DNA of 64,000 bases. It comes from Mytilus trossulus (taxonomy: Eukaryota; Mollusca; Bivalvia; Mytilida; Mytilidae). The notes beneath the pieces were generated by a model. The model was not told where the DNA came from and did no database searches. It worked only from the letters and a program-made list of their open reading frames with translations. Location: positions 46,370,686-46,434,685 of the forward strand of contig NC_086378.1 in NCBI RefSeq assembly GCF_036588685.1. Direction: 5' to 3'. Of this stretch, positions 1 to 11,800 are shown piece after piece; the stretch's first letter is position 1; every line of letters begins with the position of its first letter. Position numbers and translations under genes: made by a program.

Positions 1-1564
1 TTTGTTGATGGTGATGTGTTTGTAAATCTCACTTTACTGAACATTCTTGCTGCTTACAATAAAAATTTAACAAATTTTGTGAAAATTGTTAAAAAAATGA
101 CTATATAAAGGGTAATAACTCCTTATTGGCCAATTGACCATTTCGGTCATGTTGACTTCTTTTTAGGTCTTACTTTACTGTACATTATTACTGTCTCTAT
201 CTATAACAATATATAAGATAATAACCAAAAACAGCAAAATTTCCTTAAAATTACCAATTCAAGGGCAGCAACCCAACAACAGGATGTCTGATGCATCTGG
301 AAATTTCAGGGCAGATAGATCTTGACCCGATAATTTTTTTTACCACATGTCAGATTTGCACTAAATGCTTTGTTTTTTCAGTTATAAGCCAAAAACTGCA
401 TTTTACCCCTTTGTTCTATTTTTAGCCATGGCGGCCATCTTGGTTAGTTGACCGGATCACCGGACACAGTTTTTAAACTACATACCCCAATGATGATTGT
501 GCTTAAGTCTGGATTAATTTGGCCCAGTAGTTTCAGAGAAGATTTTTGTGAAAGATTTCTAAGATTTACGAAAAATGGTTAAAAATTGACTATAAAGGGC
601 AATAACTCCGAAAGGGGTCAACTGACCATTTCGGTCATGCAGACTTATTTGTTAATCTTACTTTGCTAAACATTATTGCTGTTTACAGATTATTTTTATC
701 TATAATAATGTTCAAGATAATAACCAAAAACAGCAAAATTTCGAAAAATAACCAATTCAGGGGCAGCCACCTAACAACCGATTATTTGATTCATCTGAAA
801 ATTTCAGGGCAGGTAGATCTTGACCTGATCAACAATATTACTTCTGTCAGATTTGCTCTTAATGTTTTGGTTTTTGGGCTATAAGCCAAAAACTGCATTT
901 TACCCCCATGTTCTATTTTTTGCCATGGCGGCCATCTTGGTTTGTTGGCCGAGTTACCGGACACATTTGTTTAAACTAGATACCCCAATAATGATTATGG
1001 CCAAGTTTGATTTAATTTGGGCCCGTAGTTTTAGAGGAGAATATTTTTCTAAAAGATTACTAAGATTTACGAAAAATGGTTAAAAATTTACTATAAAGGG
1101 AAATAACTCCTAAAGTGATCAACTGACCATTTTGGTCATGTTGACTTATTTGTAGATCTTACTTTGCTGAACATTAGTGCTGTTAACAGTTTAGCTATCT
1201 ATAATAATATTCAAGATAATAACCAAAAACAGCAAAATTTCCCTAAAATGAACAATTCAGGGGCAGCAACCTAACAACGGAATGTCGGATATATCTGAAA
1301 ATTTCAGGGCAGATAGATCTTGGCCTGATAAACAATTTTATCCAATTTCAGATTTGCTCTGAATGCTTTGGTTTTTGAGTTATAAGCAAAAAACTGCATT
1401 TTACCCCTATGTTCTATTTGATGATTGTGGTTAAGTTTGGTTAAATTTGGCCCAGTAGTTTCAGAGGAGAAGATTTTTGTAAAAGTTAACGCAGGACGAC
1501 GACGGACGACGACGGACGCCAAGTGATGAGAAAAGCTCACTTGGCTCTTCGGGCCAGGTAAGCT
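1..1564 (+). repeat. pearl/Helentron-associated-like element, family A, copy 1 (cut by window edge)
   Basis: About three tandem units of roughly 490 bp, recognisable by the recurring 'caataactcc' and 'tttgctgaacatta' motifs, the 'gggcagcaacctaacaac' motif and the 'agccatggcggccatcttgg' motif. They are followed by a GGACGACGAC tract (1491-1520) and a 3' end with a short hairpin and 'ccaggtaagct'. The same element recurs at 22821-24110 and inverted at 47613-49144. A tandem core, a GAC-rich tract and a terminal hairpin match the known architecture of bivalve pearl/HINE elements. It encodes no protein; short frames inside are incidental. Confidence 0.8.
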
Positions 1565-2132
1565 AATAAAAAGAAAGATCGACTGTCCTTGATGCTGATA
1601 CAGCCATCAGGCATACTAACATATATAGCCATGCAGTTGTTAACATGTTAAAAAGGGTTAATATAGAATAGTAAGGAAATCAATAACATTTTGCAAGTTC
1701 AAATGTTAGATTGAAATATATTGATTTGCGACTATTTCAATGTATTTACAAAAAATAAATAATGTGGTAATGGTATGGAAACGTTTAAAATGTGAAAGAG
1801 TAAATCATGAACAATTGTCATGGACCTTTCAACAAACACAATAAGATTGTCTAACTGTTTGTACGTTTCCTTTAATGACCGGCAGACGATTGCATTATTT
1901 TATGCGTTTTAAATGACAAAAGATCAATCTATGATGTTCTTTTCATTCAAATTCTTATATCAAAAATCAATTGATTCGTTATTAGTATAATAATATTTGA
2001 GTGTTAATACCACGATTATGTGGTCATCCCTTTTACTTTTCTGTATATTGACCCGACAAGTTAATGCGTTTATACCTATAGGCATGCATTGTTTTACCTA
2101 TTTGTTAAACCTCCTGAAATTACAATTATCGA
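1565..2132. other. no gene seen
   Basis: AT-rich unique-looking sequence between the repeat and the upstream block of the channel gene. I see no coding frame with family similarity. Confidence 0.5.
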
Positions 2133-2240
2133 TAAAAGATATTTACTAAAGAATGCTTTTGCATCTCTCATCACTCAAACCATTTGAAATACCTAATGGA
2201 GTTTTATTGACATATACTATTCAGAGAAAGGCAGCACATT
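2133..2240 (+). promoter_or_regulatory. distal block shared by channel duplication units (copy D1)
   Basis: About 100 bp that recurs five times in the window (5200, 40519, 44610 and, inverted, 60752). Shared words include 'atcact' followed by 'aaacca', then 'aatgg', 'tattgacata' and 'aaaggcag'. Here it lies about 470 bp before the channel start codon. It is either a 5' regulatory segment or simply duplicated flank. Confidence 0.5.
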
Positions 2241-2439
2241 CTTTTTCTTTTTTCGACATTTCATTTTATTCTTTTTCAATGTTTTTAAACTTCGTTACTT
2301 ATTTCTAACGTTACTGACGTTTATTTCATTTTATTCCAAGTCTTTTGTAGACGGAAAACGAATCTGGCGTATTAAACTTTTTATCCTGTAATCTATGGAA
2401 AACTTATTAATTCATATATTGTAACAACGTGTATCATTA

Positions 2440-2496
2440 TATTGCAGACCGCATGTGTTGCGTTTCATTTCTCATTCAGTATACACACTTAGAGTG
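2440..2496 (+). promoter_or_regulatory. proximal 5' block of channel gene
   Basis: The segment from 'attgcaga' through 'gtgttgcgttt' to 'attcagtata' matches sequence at 41581-41645 and, inverted, 59246-59310. In each case it lies about 110-270 bp before the start of a channel copy. The conserved 'cagtata' could be core-promoter sequence. This is an inference from conservation among paralogues only. Confidence 0.45.
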
Positions 2497-2556
2497 AGGA
2501 TATTTTGTTAACTTAATATGTTTGATTTAGAATTGACGATTTTTATGGTTAATAAT

Positions 2557-2639
2557 CAAACTATTTTCAAAGTTTAATCAACAAACTATTTTCAAAGTTT
2601 AATCAACAAACTATTTTCAAAGTTTAATCAACAAACTTT
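2557..2639. repeat. 25-bp tandem repeat, three copies
   Basis: Three near-identical copies of a 25-bp unit containing 'aaactattttcaaagttt', ending about 75 bp before the favoured start codon at 2713. The array is absent upstream of the paralogue at 41757, so it arose in this copy. Confidence 0.9.
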
Positions 2640-2712
2640 ATAATGACTATGGTAGAACTTGAACATTATAAAATCACAACACAAAGAAGCAAAGCTTTGG
2701 AAGGTTTTGAAA

Positions 2713-4047
2713 ATGGATTGTGTAAAAATTGTTTTCATTATATTTTACATTGCACAATTTAGATATATGATCTATTGTCAAAACTTTGATAAGATTTCCG
2801 ATCTGAAGAGAAAACTGCAAAAGGTTGAACCTGATCTTCACCCAAGATTAAATCAAAACGAAATTGTTGATGTTTCAATGTTTGCGTTTCTTTCTTCAAT
2901 ACTGGACTATGATGAAGTTTCTGGGACACTACAAGTTGTAACATCTTTCATGCTGATGTGGATAGACGAACTAAGACAATGGAATAGCTCTGAATATGGG
3001 AATTTCACGTCGGTAAATTTACCGATTACGAGCACTTGGATTCCAAAAATTATCGTTGCTAATACGGTTCGTCAAAGTAGTATATTTATGTATCATAATG
3101 AAATGGAAATAAGGAAATCTTATGTGAGCTACACATCAGGCGGTCTAGCAGTTTTCCAAGTAACTGGTGTACAAGAGCTTTCCTGTTCGTCTAATGTTAA
3201 ATATTTTCCTATTGATTCACATGCTTGTTCCATTCAGTTAGGTACAGCACAAGTATTCGATTACACTATTCTTAAACCGGTAATGAAAACGATAAATTTG
3301 ACATACGGCGTATCAAACCCAAAATGGAGCATAACAGAAAACTTTGTGGAAAGCGATGTTAATGAGTATACTTCGAAGGTTAGCTTTAACATAACATTAT
3401 CCAGAAATCCAAGTTTTGTATTCTTGAACTTAGTTGTTCCTATAGTTCTCCTGAGTTTTGCAAATTTACTTGTGTTTTGTATTCCTGTTGCGTCTGGCGA
3501 ACGTGGTTCATTGGCATTCACTATTCTTCTCACCTTCGTTGTTTTCATAACTCTTGTAACGGACATACTTCCAGCATGTAAACCAATTTCATATTTCAAT
3601 ATTTTTCTTGAAGTACAACTGTTTTGCAGTGTTATAATTACTTCTTGTGCAGTTTGGAGCATCACGTTGCATCACACATGTCACAAGTTTGCTGAAAATC
3701 ATGCACAAGAAAAATTTCCAAATTTGTTACTGCAAATGAGTTGTGCGTATCGTAAATCATGTTCTAAACATCGTCGAAAAGACAAGAAAAACCAAGTTGT
3801 GTCTCCAAGAGAGATCATACATGTAGCAGAAAATTGCAACAACACATTTGTAGACAAAAACGTTCATTTGCAAAAGGACCGGGACCTACATGTAGATATC
3901 GAGCGTGACAATAAATATACGAAGGACATCCATCAAATTGAATACTGTTTACAATTTATCGATTTGATTTGTTTCAGAGTTTTCCTTTTTATTCTGTGTA
4001 TACAATTGTTTGTTTATTGTATTATTTTTTCATATAAATCTTTATAA
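2713..4047 (+). CDS. Cys-loop ligand-gated ion channel subunit, nicotinic-acetylcholine-receptor-like, intronless
   Basis: Predicted pentameric ligand-gated cation channel subunit of the plasma membrane. The frame opens at 2659, but the Met at 2713 is preferred: it has A at -3 and G at +4 and is followed directly by a signal peptide (MDCVKIVFIIFYIAQF). In the numbering of the longer frame: extracellular domain to ~250 with WNxxEYGN (108-115) and a Cys-loop C176-C190 of exactly 13 residues containing YFPID; M1 ~252-276; M2 ~281-303 starting SGERGS; M3 ~311-336; cytoplasmic loop ~337-430; M4 ~431-456. The total of 462 residues is typical of the family. M2 keeps the nAChR pore pattern (Glu at -1', Leu at 9', Val at 13', Asp at 20'), which suggests cation selectivity. 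The loop C vicinal cysteines and the loop B Trp are absent, so it is not a classical alpha subunit and its ligand is unknown. Large nAChR-like expansions are known in bivalves. No intron interrupts the frame. Paralogues lie at 41757 and 58303. Confidence 0.9.
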   Translation: MDCVKIVFIIFYIAQFRYMIYCQNFDKISDLKRKLQKVEPDLHPRLNQNEIVDVSMFAFLSSILDYDEVSGTLQVVTSFMLMWIDELRQWNSSEYGNFTSVNLPITSTWIPKIIVANTVRQSSIFMYHNEMEIRKSYVSYTSGGLAVFQVTGVQELSCSSNVKYFPIDSHACSIQLGTAQVFDYTILKPVMKTINLTYGVSNPKWSITENFVESDVNEYTSKVSFNITLSRNPSFVFLNLVVPIVLLSFANLLVFCIPVASGERGSLAFTILLTFVVFITLVTDILPACKPISYFNIFLEVQLFCSVIITSCAVWSITLHHTCHKFAENHAQEKFPNLLLQMSCAYRKSCSKHRRKDKKNQVVSPREIIHVAENCNNTFVDKNVHLQKDRDLHVDIERDNKYTKDIHQIEYCLQFIDLICFRVFLFILCIQLFVYCIIFSYKSL

Positions 4048-5199
4048 AAATACAATTCTACAAAACGATAAAATGTTTCAAATATTCAGATATTCAACTC
4101 TTTATGATAGCAAGATTGTTATTGATATAGCATTGAACTCGTTTTCGCCTGACATGAAATTCACATTTCTGTCATCATGAAAAAATATTAAGAAATAACT
4201 ATCGGAAAGTGTATAATGAAAGTAAATTTTTTTTTAGAAAAAAAAAGGATTGGAACAAATTTGGAAATACTATCATTAACAATGCATTCGAAAGTATCCG
4301 TAATTTCACCAATCATAGATTATAGATTAATCTCGAAGTGCTGGTTAAAAAAGTGAGAAACTTTGTGAAATTTCAAGACATAATAGTTTTTGTCAGTCCT
4401 GCAATACAGATAAAAATGAGAAGGATTTCATTTGAATTGTTTCGGGTGCTCAACTATAAGAACATTTATTGTATATTAAACATAAATTATAAAATGAAGC
4501 GCATCTTTCGCTTTGTGAATAAACCCATGATCTAAATCAAATAAAATGTGTTTGCACATACGTATATTGAACCAATTTAAATGAATTATTAACTTCAGCA
4601 GTATTAACAGATGAAAATGAAGATTAACAACTTAAATATCGTTTTTTTTTTAAATTTGTATCTCTTTACGTCGGTCATTGAAATGAAAAACTCATCATAC
4701 AATTGTTTGCAATTGAGATCACTCACGATTTTTCATATGAATCGTTTTGCAGTTTTTCATTATCATTCATCGTATACGAGTTATTTGTGTATTTATTAAG
4801 TACTGGGAAGCTACGAATTGAAACCTCAAACGAATTGACATTTTGCAATAGGTTTGTACGCAAACATTTTTCAAACCAAATAAAATAACTCGTAATAAAA
4901 ATTGATGAAATTGTTCGATGATAACAATGATTATAAATATTGCATTCAATTCTTTTGTTTTTATGTCAATATGTAGCTGTAAGAAGTCTTTATTCTATCA
5001 CTTACAACAAATTGATATAATATTTGTGTAAGCAGTATTAATGTAGTACTGCTTAAAGTATATTCTTTAAATCAATATTTTAGCAATCTTTTATCAACAC
5101 ATTTACGGAATCTGATGATTTTCACAATACAATCAATAAGATGTTTTATACCTGAATATGTAGTCTTGTTTATGAATAAAACTCTCAATTTAATGTATT
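4048..5199. other. 3' flank of channel gene, no further gene
   Basis: AT-rich. The part near 5040-5090 ('aaagtatattct', 'aatcaatatt') resembles 44450-44480, extending the shared flank upstream of the distal blocks. No convincing coding frame. Confidence 0.4.
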
Positions 5200-5297
5200 G
5201 AAGAATGATAGCCCTATGATCATCAGTTGAACCATCTTAATTACTTAATGGTTTTGTATTGACATAATCATACTATCTAAAGATAGGCAGCACATGG
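5200..5297 (+). promoter_or_regulatory. orphan copy of channel distal block (D2)
   Basis: Matches the blocks at 2133 and 40519 through 'taatgg', 'tattgacata' and 'aggcagcacat'. No channel gene follows; a retroelement 3' end starts about 30 bp later. It is probably the remnant of a channel duplication unit that lost its gene. Confidence 0.5.
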
Positions 5298-5325
5298 TTC
5301 GATTTTGCTAGGATTTATTACACCT

Positions 5326-5610
5326 TTGAATGTGACCTAACGAATTAGACTATTTATCGGATTTGTAATCACATAAGCAACACGACGGGTGCCACATGTG
5401 GAGCAGGATATGCTTACCCTTCCGGAGCACCTGAGATCACCCCTAGTTTTTGGTGGGGTTCGTGTTGTTATTTCTTTAGTTTTCTATGTTGTGTCATGTG
5501 TACTATTGTTTTTCTGTTTGTCTTTTTCATTTTTAGCCATGGCGTTGTCAGTTTGTTTTAGATTTATGAGTTTGACTGTCCCTTTGGTATCTGTCGTCCC
5601 TCTTTTGAAT
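5326..5610 (+). mobile_element. retroelement 3'-terminal repeat, copy 1
   Basis: Runs from 'gaatgtgacctaacgaatta' to 'gtcgtccctctttt'. The same sequence occurs at 27480-27765 (+), 30925-31226 (-) and 38925-39080 (+). At 27395 and 31230 it directly follows reverse-transcriptase coding remnants in the same orientation, so it is read as the 3' end of that retroelement family. An 81-residue frame (5389-5634) is carried by the repeat and is not a host gene. Confidence 0.7.
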
Positions 5611-6083
5611 CATAAAGGAAAGTATTTCAGTTAGTATGTCCCATACCACACTAACACAATGGCCGGATGTACAAGAACCGAGCCACGTCTAATGGATATT
5701 ATCAAAAATAGACTGAACAGTAAATATATTTATTTCCAGACACCTAAAAAAAAACTATAAAACGTAAACATGATGATAAACAACGTCGATACCAAGAATC
5801 TATACATCAAGACCATTATGTATCATTTGTGAAGTTAATATGGAATATTTATCAACGAGGTATTTATATCTTCCGATGAACCATTTTTCGAAGAAAAAAA
5901 CAACATTACGTTATTTTCATTACCCTGGTTCATCAATTTTTTGCTCCGACATCGGTGACTTTTTAAGCTATTGAATACCGAATGAGTTGGAAAATGAATA
6001 TTCAATATGCAGATTTAGTCGGTATATTGCTACTAAGATGTGGGGAGTTGATAATTTCAAAATTACAATCGTCTCGTTTGTTA

Positions 6084-6463
6084 TTAATTCTTAGTTCTTG
6101 ACTGACCGCTAATGTCAAATTCGAGAGGTATGTCAAAATAAAAGATAGCGGGAGCCGTGTTTGTTGTTTCTTTTATATTCTGGAGGGTAAATATTAAATA
6201 AAGGAACCCAATGAGAAAAGTTAAGATTATTGATAGAAAGAACATCATCAACATCATGAAAATATCTGAATGTGAAATTAAATCTGGCTTCTTTGATCGG
6301 AAGAGTCGGAAGAAACTCCGAGTCATTCAAAAATAAGAAGATGCCGGCAAGGAAAGGCGCACAAGTTCGTACCATTAGGAAAGTCGACAATTTCTTGAAA
6401 AGTCTACCTTCATGTTCAACAAATATGTTGTCAATTAGAAACTTTAGCATACTGATCACTTGA
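6084..6463 (-). pseudogene. reverse transcriptase fragment (YIDD-type), frameshifted
   Basis: Two overlapping minus frames together give the core of a retroelement reverse transcriptase: FLIDNIFVEHEGRLF, then CAPFLAGIFLFLND, then NFTFRYFHDVDDVLSINN (a disrupted YIDDVLSLNN active site), then, in the other frame, a degraded match to the block that normally reads YLDLHLE. At least one frameshift separates the halves. It is a dead copy of the family whose 3' end is the repeat at 5326. I cannot decide the RT clade from this fragment. Confidence 0.75.
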
Positions 6464-6940
6464 TCCTCCGTAAAGCATGCTTACCATTTTGTTCAACATA
6501 ATATGCCGAACGATAATCCCCACAAAATAATATATATAGCGTATGCTACTATTTTTATAATGAACAGCATTGTGGGTTAGTTTTTCGGCATTATTTTCAG
6601 AGCGGAATCAAGATTAGAAAATTTTGCAGAATTTCTTTAGGTTTTTTTTTAAACATCAATGAATGGTTCAAACTATTACGCCAGTAAACATATTCAAAGT
6701 ATATTAGAAGACCCAATTTAACAGCGGACAGATTTGTTTGTCAATCAAATGGACAATTCATTCGTTAAACATACAGGTGAGCCGTTGTTTTTATGGAATT
6801 TTGTGAAGCTAAGATGTCTAATACAAACAAGTTAAGTACTCTAATTTGCTGTTCAATGCAGTAAATGTTATATGACGCAATGAAGGACTTATGATTCGCC
6901 AAAATCTCATACGTGTTAAAAAATATTTTAGTATATGATA
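6464..6940. other. no gene seen
   Basis: AT-rich sequence without recognisable features. Confidence 0.4.
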
Positions 6941-7152
6941 TACTGTGGATTCATTATTATTCGTTGGATACCAATTTTCGTGGATTTCGTGGGAACAGAT
7001 GAACCACGAAATTAAATGTTCAACGAATGACAAATTTTCTCATGGTTTGTATGCAGACTTCGACAAAACCATGAAATCAAAAATCCACGAACATGTAAGT
7101 TTTCCTCAATCCACGAAAATTGGTACCCACAAAAATAAATGAATCCACAGTA
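6941..7152. mobile_element. 212-bp MITE with long terminal inverted repeats
   Basis: Begins TACTGTGGATTCATT and ends with the inverse, AATGAATCCACAGTA. The inverted similarity extends about 45 bp inward (ACCAATTTTCGTGGATT on both sides). Flanking TA suggests a TA target site. Non-coding; short frames across it are incidental. Confidence 0.8.
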
Positions 7153-7714
7153 AAAAAGAAGATGTGACATGACTGCCAATGAAAGAATTCCCCACAAGAG
7201 ACCAAGAGATAACCTGAGTGCTCATCAATTTCCAATTCCTTTATCAGACACTCGTAGTAGTACGAATTACATACCAATACCATATCATATGATCTTTGTC
7301 GGTAGGAACAACACTTTATTGTGATGAGATGATAGACATTTCACAGCTTCTTTGTCTCTGAAAAACGGACTTTTGTCGATCATTCTCTCAGTTTTCAACT
7401 ATGAATTAGACGTTTTATCAGACTTCAGACATGCTCTATGAAAAATGACTTCATCAACAAATATCATGAAATATGAAGAAAAAGTTGAAACGGTTTTAAT
7501 CGTATGCGTTTGCACGATGCAACATGTGGTAGAGTTGCGCATGGACACTAAACAAATATATAATATATAAACTTCTTAATTGTTAATTCGAACTGGTATT
7601 AAAAAGGAATTGAGGGTTCAAATTTATAGCAAAATAACTATAAGTCTGGTTTATTTAACCCATAGTTTAGCTCTATTACGTGAAATCTATGCTCTTCACC
7701 TTCTTACTAGTTTC

Positions 7715-7805
7715 TGACTGCTATATTCGAGCGTCATCAATGAGTCCTTATCTATAGACGAAATGTCCAATTTGAGAACAAAATCATAATCCTGGTATTT
7801 GTTTT
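7715..7805 (+). repeat. degenerate short interspersed repeat ('GAGCGTCA...ATGAGTC')
   Basis: Contains 'gagcgtcatcaatgagtc', then 'tagacgaaatg' and 'ataatcctggta', a word order that recurs at 43655-43790 (+) and, inverted, 57340-57400 and 59342-59460. Confidence 0.55.
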
Positions 7806-8708
7806 TACTATAAACATCTGAGTTGGTACAGGATATCTTATATTCAAAACAAAATAAAGGAATGGTGTATTCTTTTTCCATGAAAGTTCCAAACTAAACT
7901 TGTCTAAAAAGGTACAGTTTCTGACTGTCGGCATAATAAATAGACTAACATTGCCATACTATTTTCTCAATTTCCAAGGAACTATTGCAATGAATCATTG
8001 AAACATAGAAATGGAGCATGCGGGATCTACCTGAAAAATCCGAAGTGTTCATGGACACATTCTATTATTACTAGGTCTAAATGTATTAATTAAATTAACT
8101 AATTAATTGTATAATTTTAAATTAATTATCAAAGATTATAAGATAAAAATTTACACTGTTGAAATATTTCAGTATTTACAACCAAACCATTATGACCATG
8201 TATAGTAGAAACTCACATGTATCATTACATATTCGCCATATATCAATATATTTAAGTTGTCAAATATATGTCATGAATATGATTTTCGTTTCCTTCTTAG
8301 AAAAAATGTCTGAATGTTTCTAGTAAGTCCAAAAAATTCGTCGCACTCATTACATTTTTGATTTAAACTACGCATACCCCCAGTAATAAAATATAAATTA
8401 CTACCATTATTAAAAATTATTTTTACAAACAAGTGTTTTGATACATTGAAACATTTTCTTTAAAGTAAACTTCTATTTAAGGTTTTCAATTCATTTATCA
8501 AAAGTAATGGTTTGTTAAACAAATGTTAAAAGCGTGTTGTTTGTTATTGGTTATGCCACTTATAATGGATTAACAAATGTAGAATGCAATATTCCCTAAC
8601 GCCAAAACGTTATTGAAGCTTCTTTCTAGTATCCTTTATTTTATTGTTTGTAACAAATGTCTAGAAAAAAATTAAATAAAGTTCAATCATATTTCATTAT
8701 TTATCGAA
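7806..8708. other. 3' flank of the oxidase gene
   Basis: AT-rich. 8110-8330 resembles 13740-14120 (shared 'accattatgaccatgta' and 'gtcaaata' with 'tatgtcat'), that is, 3' flank of the gene matches intron 5. No gene seen. Confidence 0.4.
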
Positions 8709-8889
8709 CTAAAGTTTCGAAGTTGAGCTCTGCTTCGTCGGTACTTTTCCTCCAGTGCCCATATATAATGTTGGTGTCCAGTCAGGGTTTGTGATCGCTT
8801 CTCTGTCTATATTAAACTTCGAAATATCATATTTGGTTTTGCCATCTATTGCCATTTCACTTAGTATTTTTCCTAAAAGACTGGCAAAT
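8709..8889 (-). CDS. PIPOX: PIPOX exon 9, peroxisomal signal
   Basis: Terminal exon encoding FASLLGKILSEMAIDGKTKY and ending SSTSKL then TAG (8709-8711). SKL at the extreme C-terminus is the canonical PTS1 signal. Confidence 0.93.
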
Positions 8890-11800
8890 CTGTAAAAAAT
8901 ATATCAAATAATATGAAGTGTACACTTTCCATAGGTTTCGTTCACATAGATAATTAAATAAACAAAAAACGAATTGCACACAAATTACAAAAACATATTG
9001 GACAGTACAGTAACAACATCAATCATCAACAATTGACTCTTTCAAAACAACATGAACAAACTATAATTCTAATATGACGTGCTTCTTTCGCTTTGTAAAC
9101 AACACTGTGTGAAAAATCTCGATATATCTATACTTAACGCAGACTCAGAGATATACATAATAATGGATGTTACAATATACCTCCCACGTAAATCAACATG
9201 TATCTGAACCTACATTGCAAACGCTTTGCCAATTTTATTGTATTACAAATTACAAAAGACAATTGAACTTTTATTCTTATTCGGATGCATGATAAAAAGA
9301 ACTAATATATTGCAACTAGTTTTGTTCATTTCCTAAATATAGTAACACTGTATATTTTGTGCAATGTCAATTTCATCATGGAACACTTTCTCTACATTCA
9401 GGGGTTCATTAAGGGATGCAAATAAGCTTGATATTTATGTTACGATTTTAAAAACTATCAATATACTAATTTAAGTTGCAGTGTAAAAACAATATTTAGT
9501 CAATATCACAAAAATAAAAACTTTTTTGCAACCAAGAAAGTTCGTATAATATTGTATTAAAATGGAATTCTGAGGTAGGTTTTGTTTTGTTTTAATTTCC
9601 ATTCTATTGCATTTGATTTCAGCGAGTCAACATGGCAGCTCCTACTTAACGAAATGTCAATTTTGGATTTGACGGAAGCTTACAACAAATCATGTAAATT
9701 AAAAATCGGAAATATTGGGTTTGAGAATTAAACATATTTTTTCTGTCGGTTACTAACGAAATAATTAATGCAAGTTAAAGATGTATGAGAATATTTGAGC
9801 TTTATCTAACAAGGAGTAAAAAAGAACAGCTTCACACGCGGCATACCAACCCTCGCTTCAGTATTTAAATGAACTTATTTGTCCTATTAGAATCGAAATA
9901 ATTCATGGAAGCCATAGATTTGTTGGTTAATTTACACATGGCCTGGGACGTGATATTCGTTAATTTTATCCCTCGCTAACGCTCAGGATAAAATTCGAAT
10001 ATCACAGTCCAGGCCATGTGTAAATTTCCAACAAATCTATGGCTTCCATGAATTATTTCTTAAACATACAATAACGAAAAGCACGGATGATTCAGATAAA
10101 CTGGCACTAGTGCAACATGTTATATATACTAGTAAGTTTTTTGTTTATTTTCATGTGCAGAAACCTAACCCTATATGACGATATGTGGTAATAGTAAAAT
10201 CAAAATTCTAAAAAACAAAATTACAGTTCATGTATACATATATACAATGAGGATATGTTTAGTTATCATTATTATGGTGTTTACTGCTGTCCTTTTCTAC
10301 AGTCCTGTGGTATTTGTACTTTGGAATAAATTTCTACAAATTTTTCTGAAGTCTTTCTTCAATTTATTAGTTGATTATTGTATGCTGACGGCTTAAATTT
10401 CAATCAATATGGGTACCACCCTGTAAATTTGTGGGGCTTGTTTAATTTATCTCTCGTCATATTCTTGATATCAATATTACTTTGCAGTATATTTTTTATT
10501 CATAATTAACGCTATGTGCTGTTATTATGGCTTAGGAAAATAATGATTGATTTTTGTGCCTCATAAATGTCCATATTTTCCTTCTTATTCTAATAGTTCT
10601 ACATTAACACATAATTTTCCACGTACTTAAACGCATGACCGGCTCCACAGCAGACGATCACATTTTCCCATCCATTCCTAGAACAATCATCCACAACAAA
10701 ATGGCGGTCCGGTGTCATTGTGTAGAGACATGTCTTAGTGTACATTATAGGTCCTAGGGACTAAAATTATTTATTCATTTAAAAAAGAGGAAACCATTGA
10801 TATATATGACAATTACAAAAAATCTTCTTTTTGAGTCGTAAATATACATAATGCACCGTTCGTAATATATAATTAGGAACACGATACTGCCCAAAAGCTT
10901 ATTCCAAAGTTGAAGTTTTTGATTCGATACTTGTGATTGTCTTTTCTTTATATTTAGACATTATTGATTTCTAGTTCATGAATTCATATGAATATTTTAT
11001 CTTTCAAAGTACTAAAATTTGTCGATATCTTTAGTTTCGCATTGCACATGATCATTTTCTTTTCTATTGCTGTTTATGACGTCTGTACACTAAATACTTT
11101 AGATGTATACCGATTGATATATTAGTCTTAGATATCATACATCATTATTATAATTGGTTCTGTATTGTAACGCCACTATATAATACCCCAGTTCCACTAG
11201 GCCACGATCGCACTACGATCTTTGAAAAAACTGCAAATTTTGATGATCGTAGTACGATCGTGTAGATCGCAGTAAGGTCGTATCACGGTCGTGGTGAGGT
11301 CTTCAAGATCGTGATGAGCGTGGCAAACTTTGAACATGTTAAAAAAAATCGTGTTGCGGTCGTGGCGAAATCAGGTCGTAGTAGAAGCGTAGTAAGAGCG
11401 CACTAAGATCGTAGTAAGATCGCAAAGGTCGCTGTACCATCGTAGTGAGAGCGTAGCGAAAGCGTGATTCTATTCGGAGAAACTGCGCTACGATGTCATT
11501 GCGACTTTATTACGACCTCACTACGACCATCACGTTCTCACCGCGACCAAACTACGCTTCTACTACGACTATACCACGCTGTTCACGACCATAGTACGAT
11601 TCTAGCACGCCCTTGTCGTCCTCATCACGCTCTCCTTACGACCTGACTACGTTCATACTACGACCATTATTTTCATTGTCATTTTCCCATAAAATATATT
11701 AAATCTCTCCAGGTTTTGTTTGTATGAATGTAATTGGGACTTCTTGTCCATTTTTTCTAACGGCTCAACCATGGTTCTTGTTTTCATATAGATTAGACCG

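Noticed and set aside
5389-5634. 81-residue open frame with hydrophobic segments
   Set aside because: It lies wholly inside a repeat found four times in the window, with frame breaks in other copies; reported as part of the retroelement, not as a host gene.
10175-10396. 73-residue frame with two hydrophobic stretches
   Set aside because: Lies in PIPOX intron 8, sense strand opposite, no signal of selection or family match visible.
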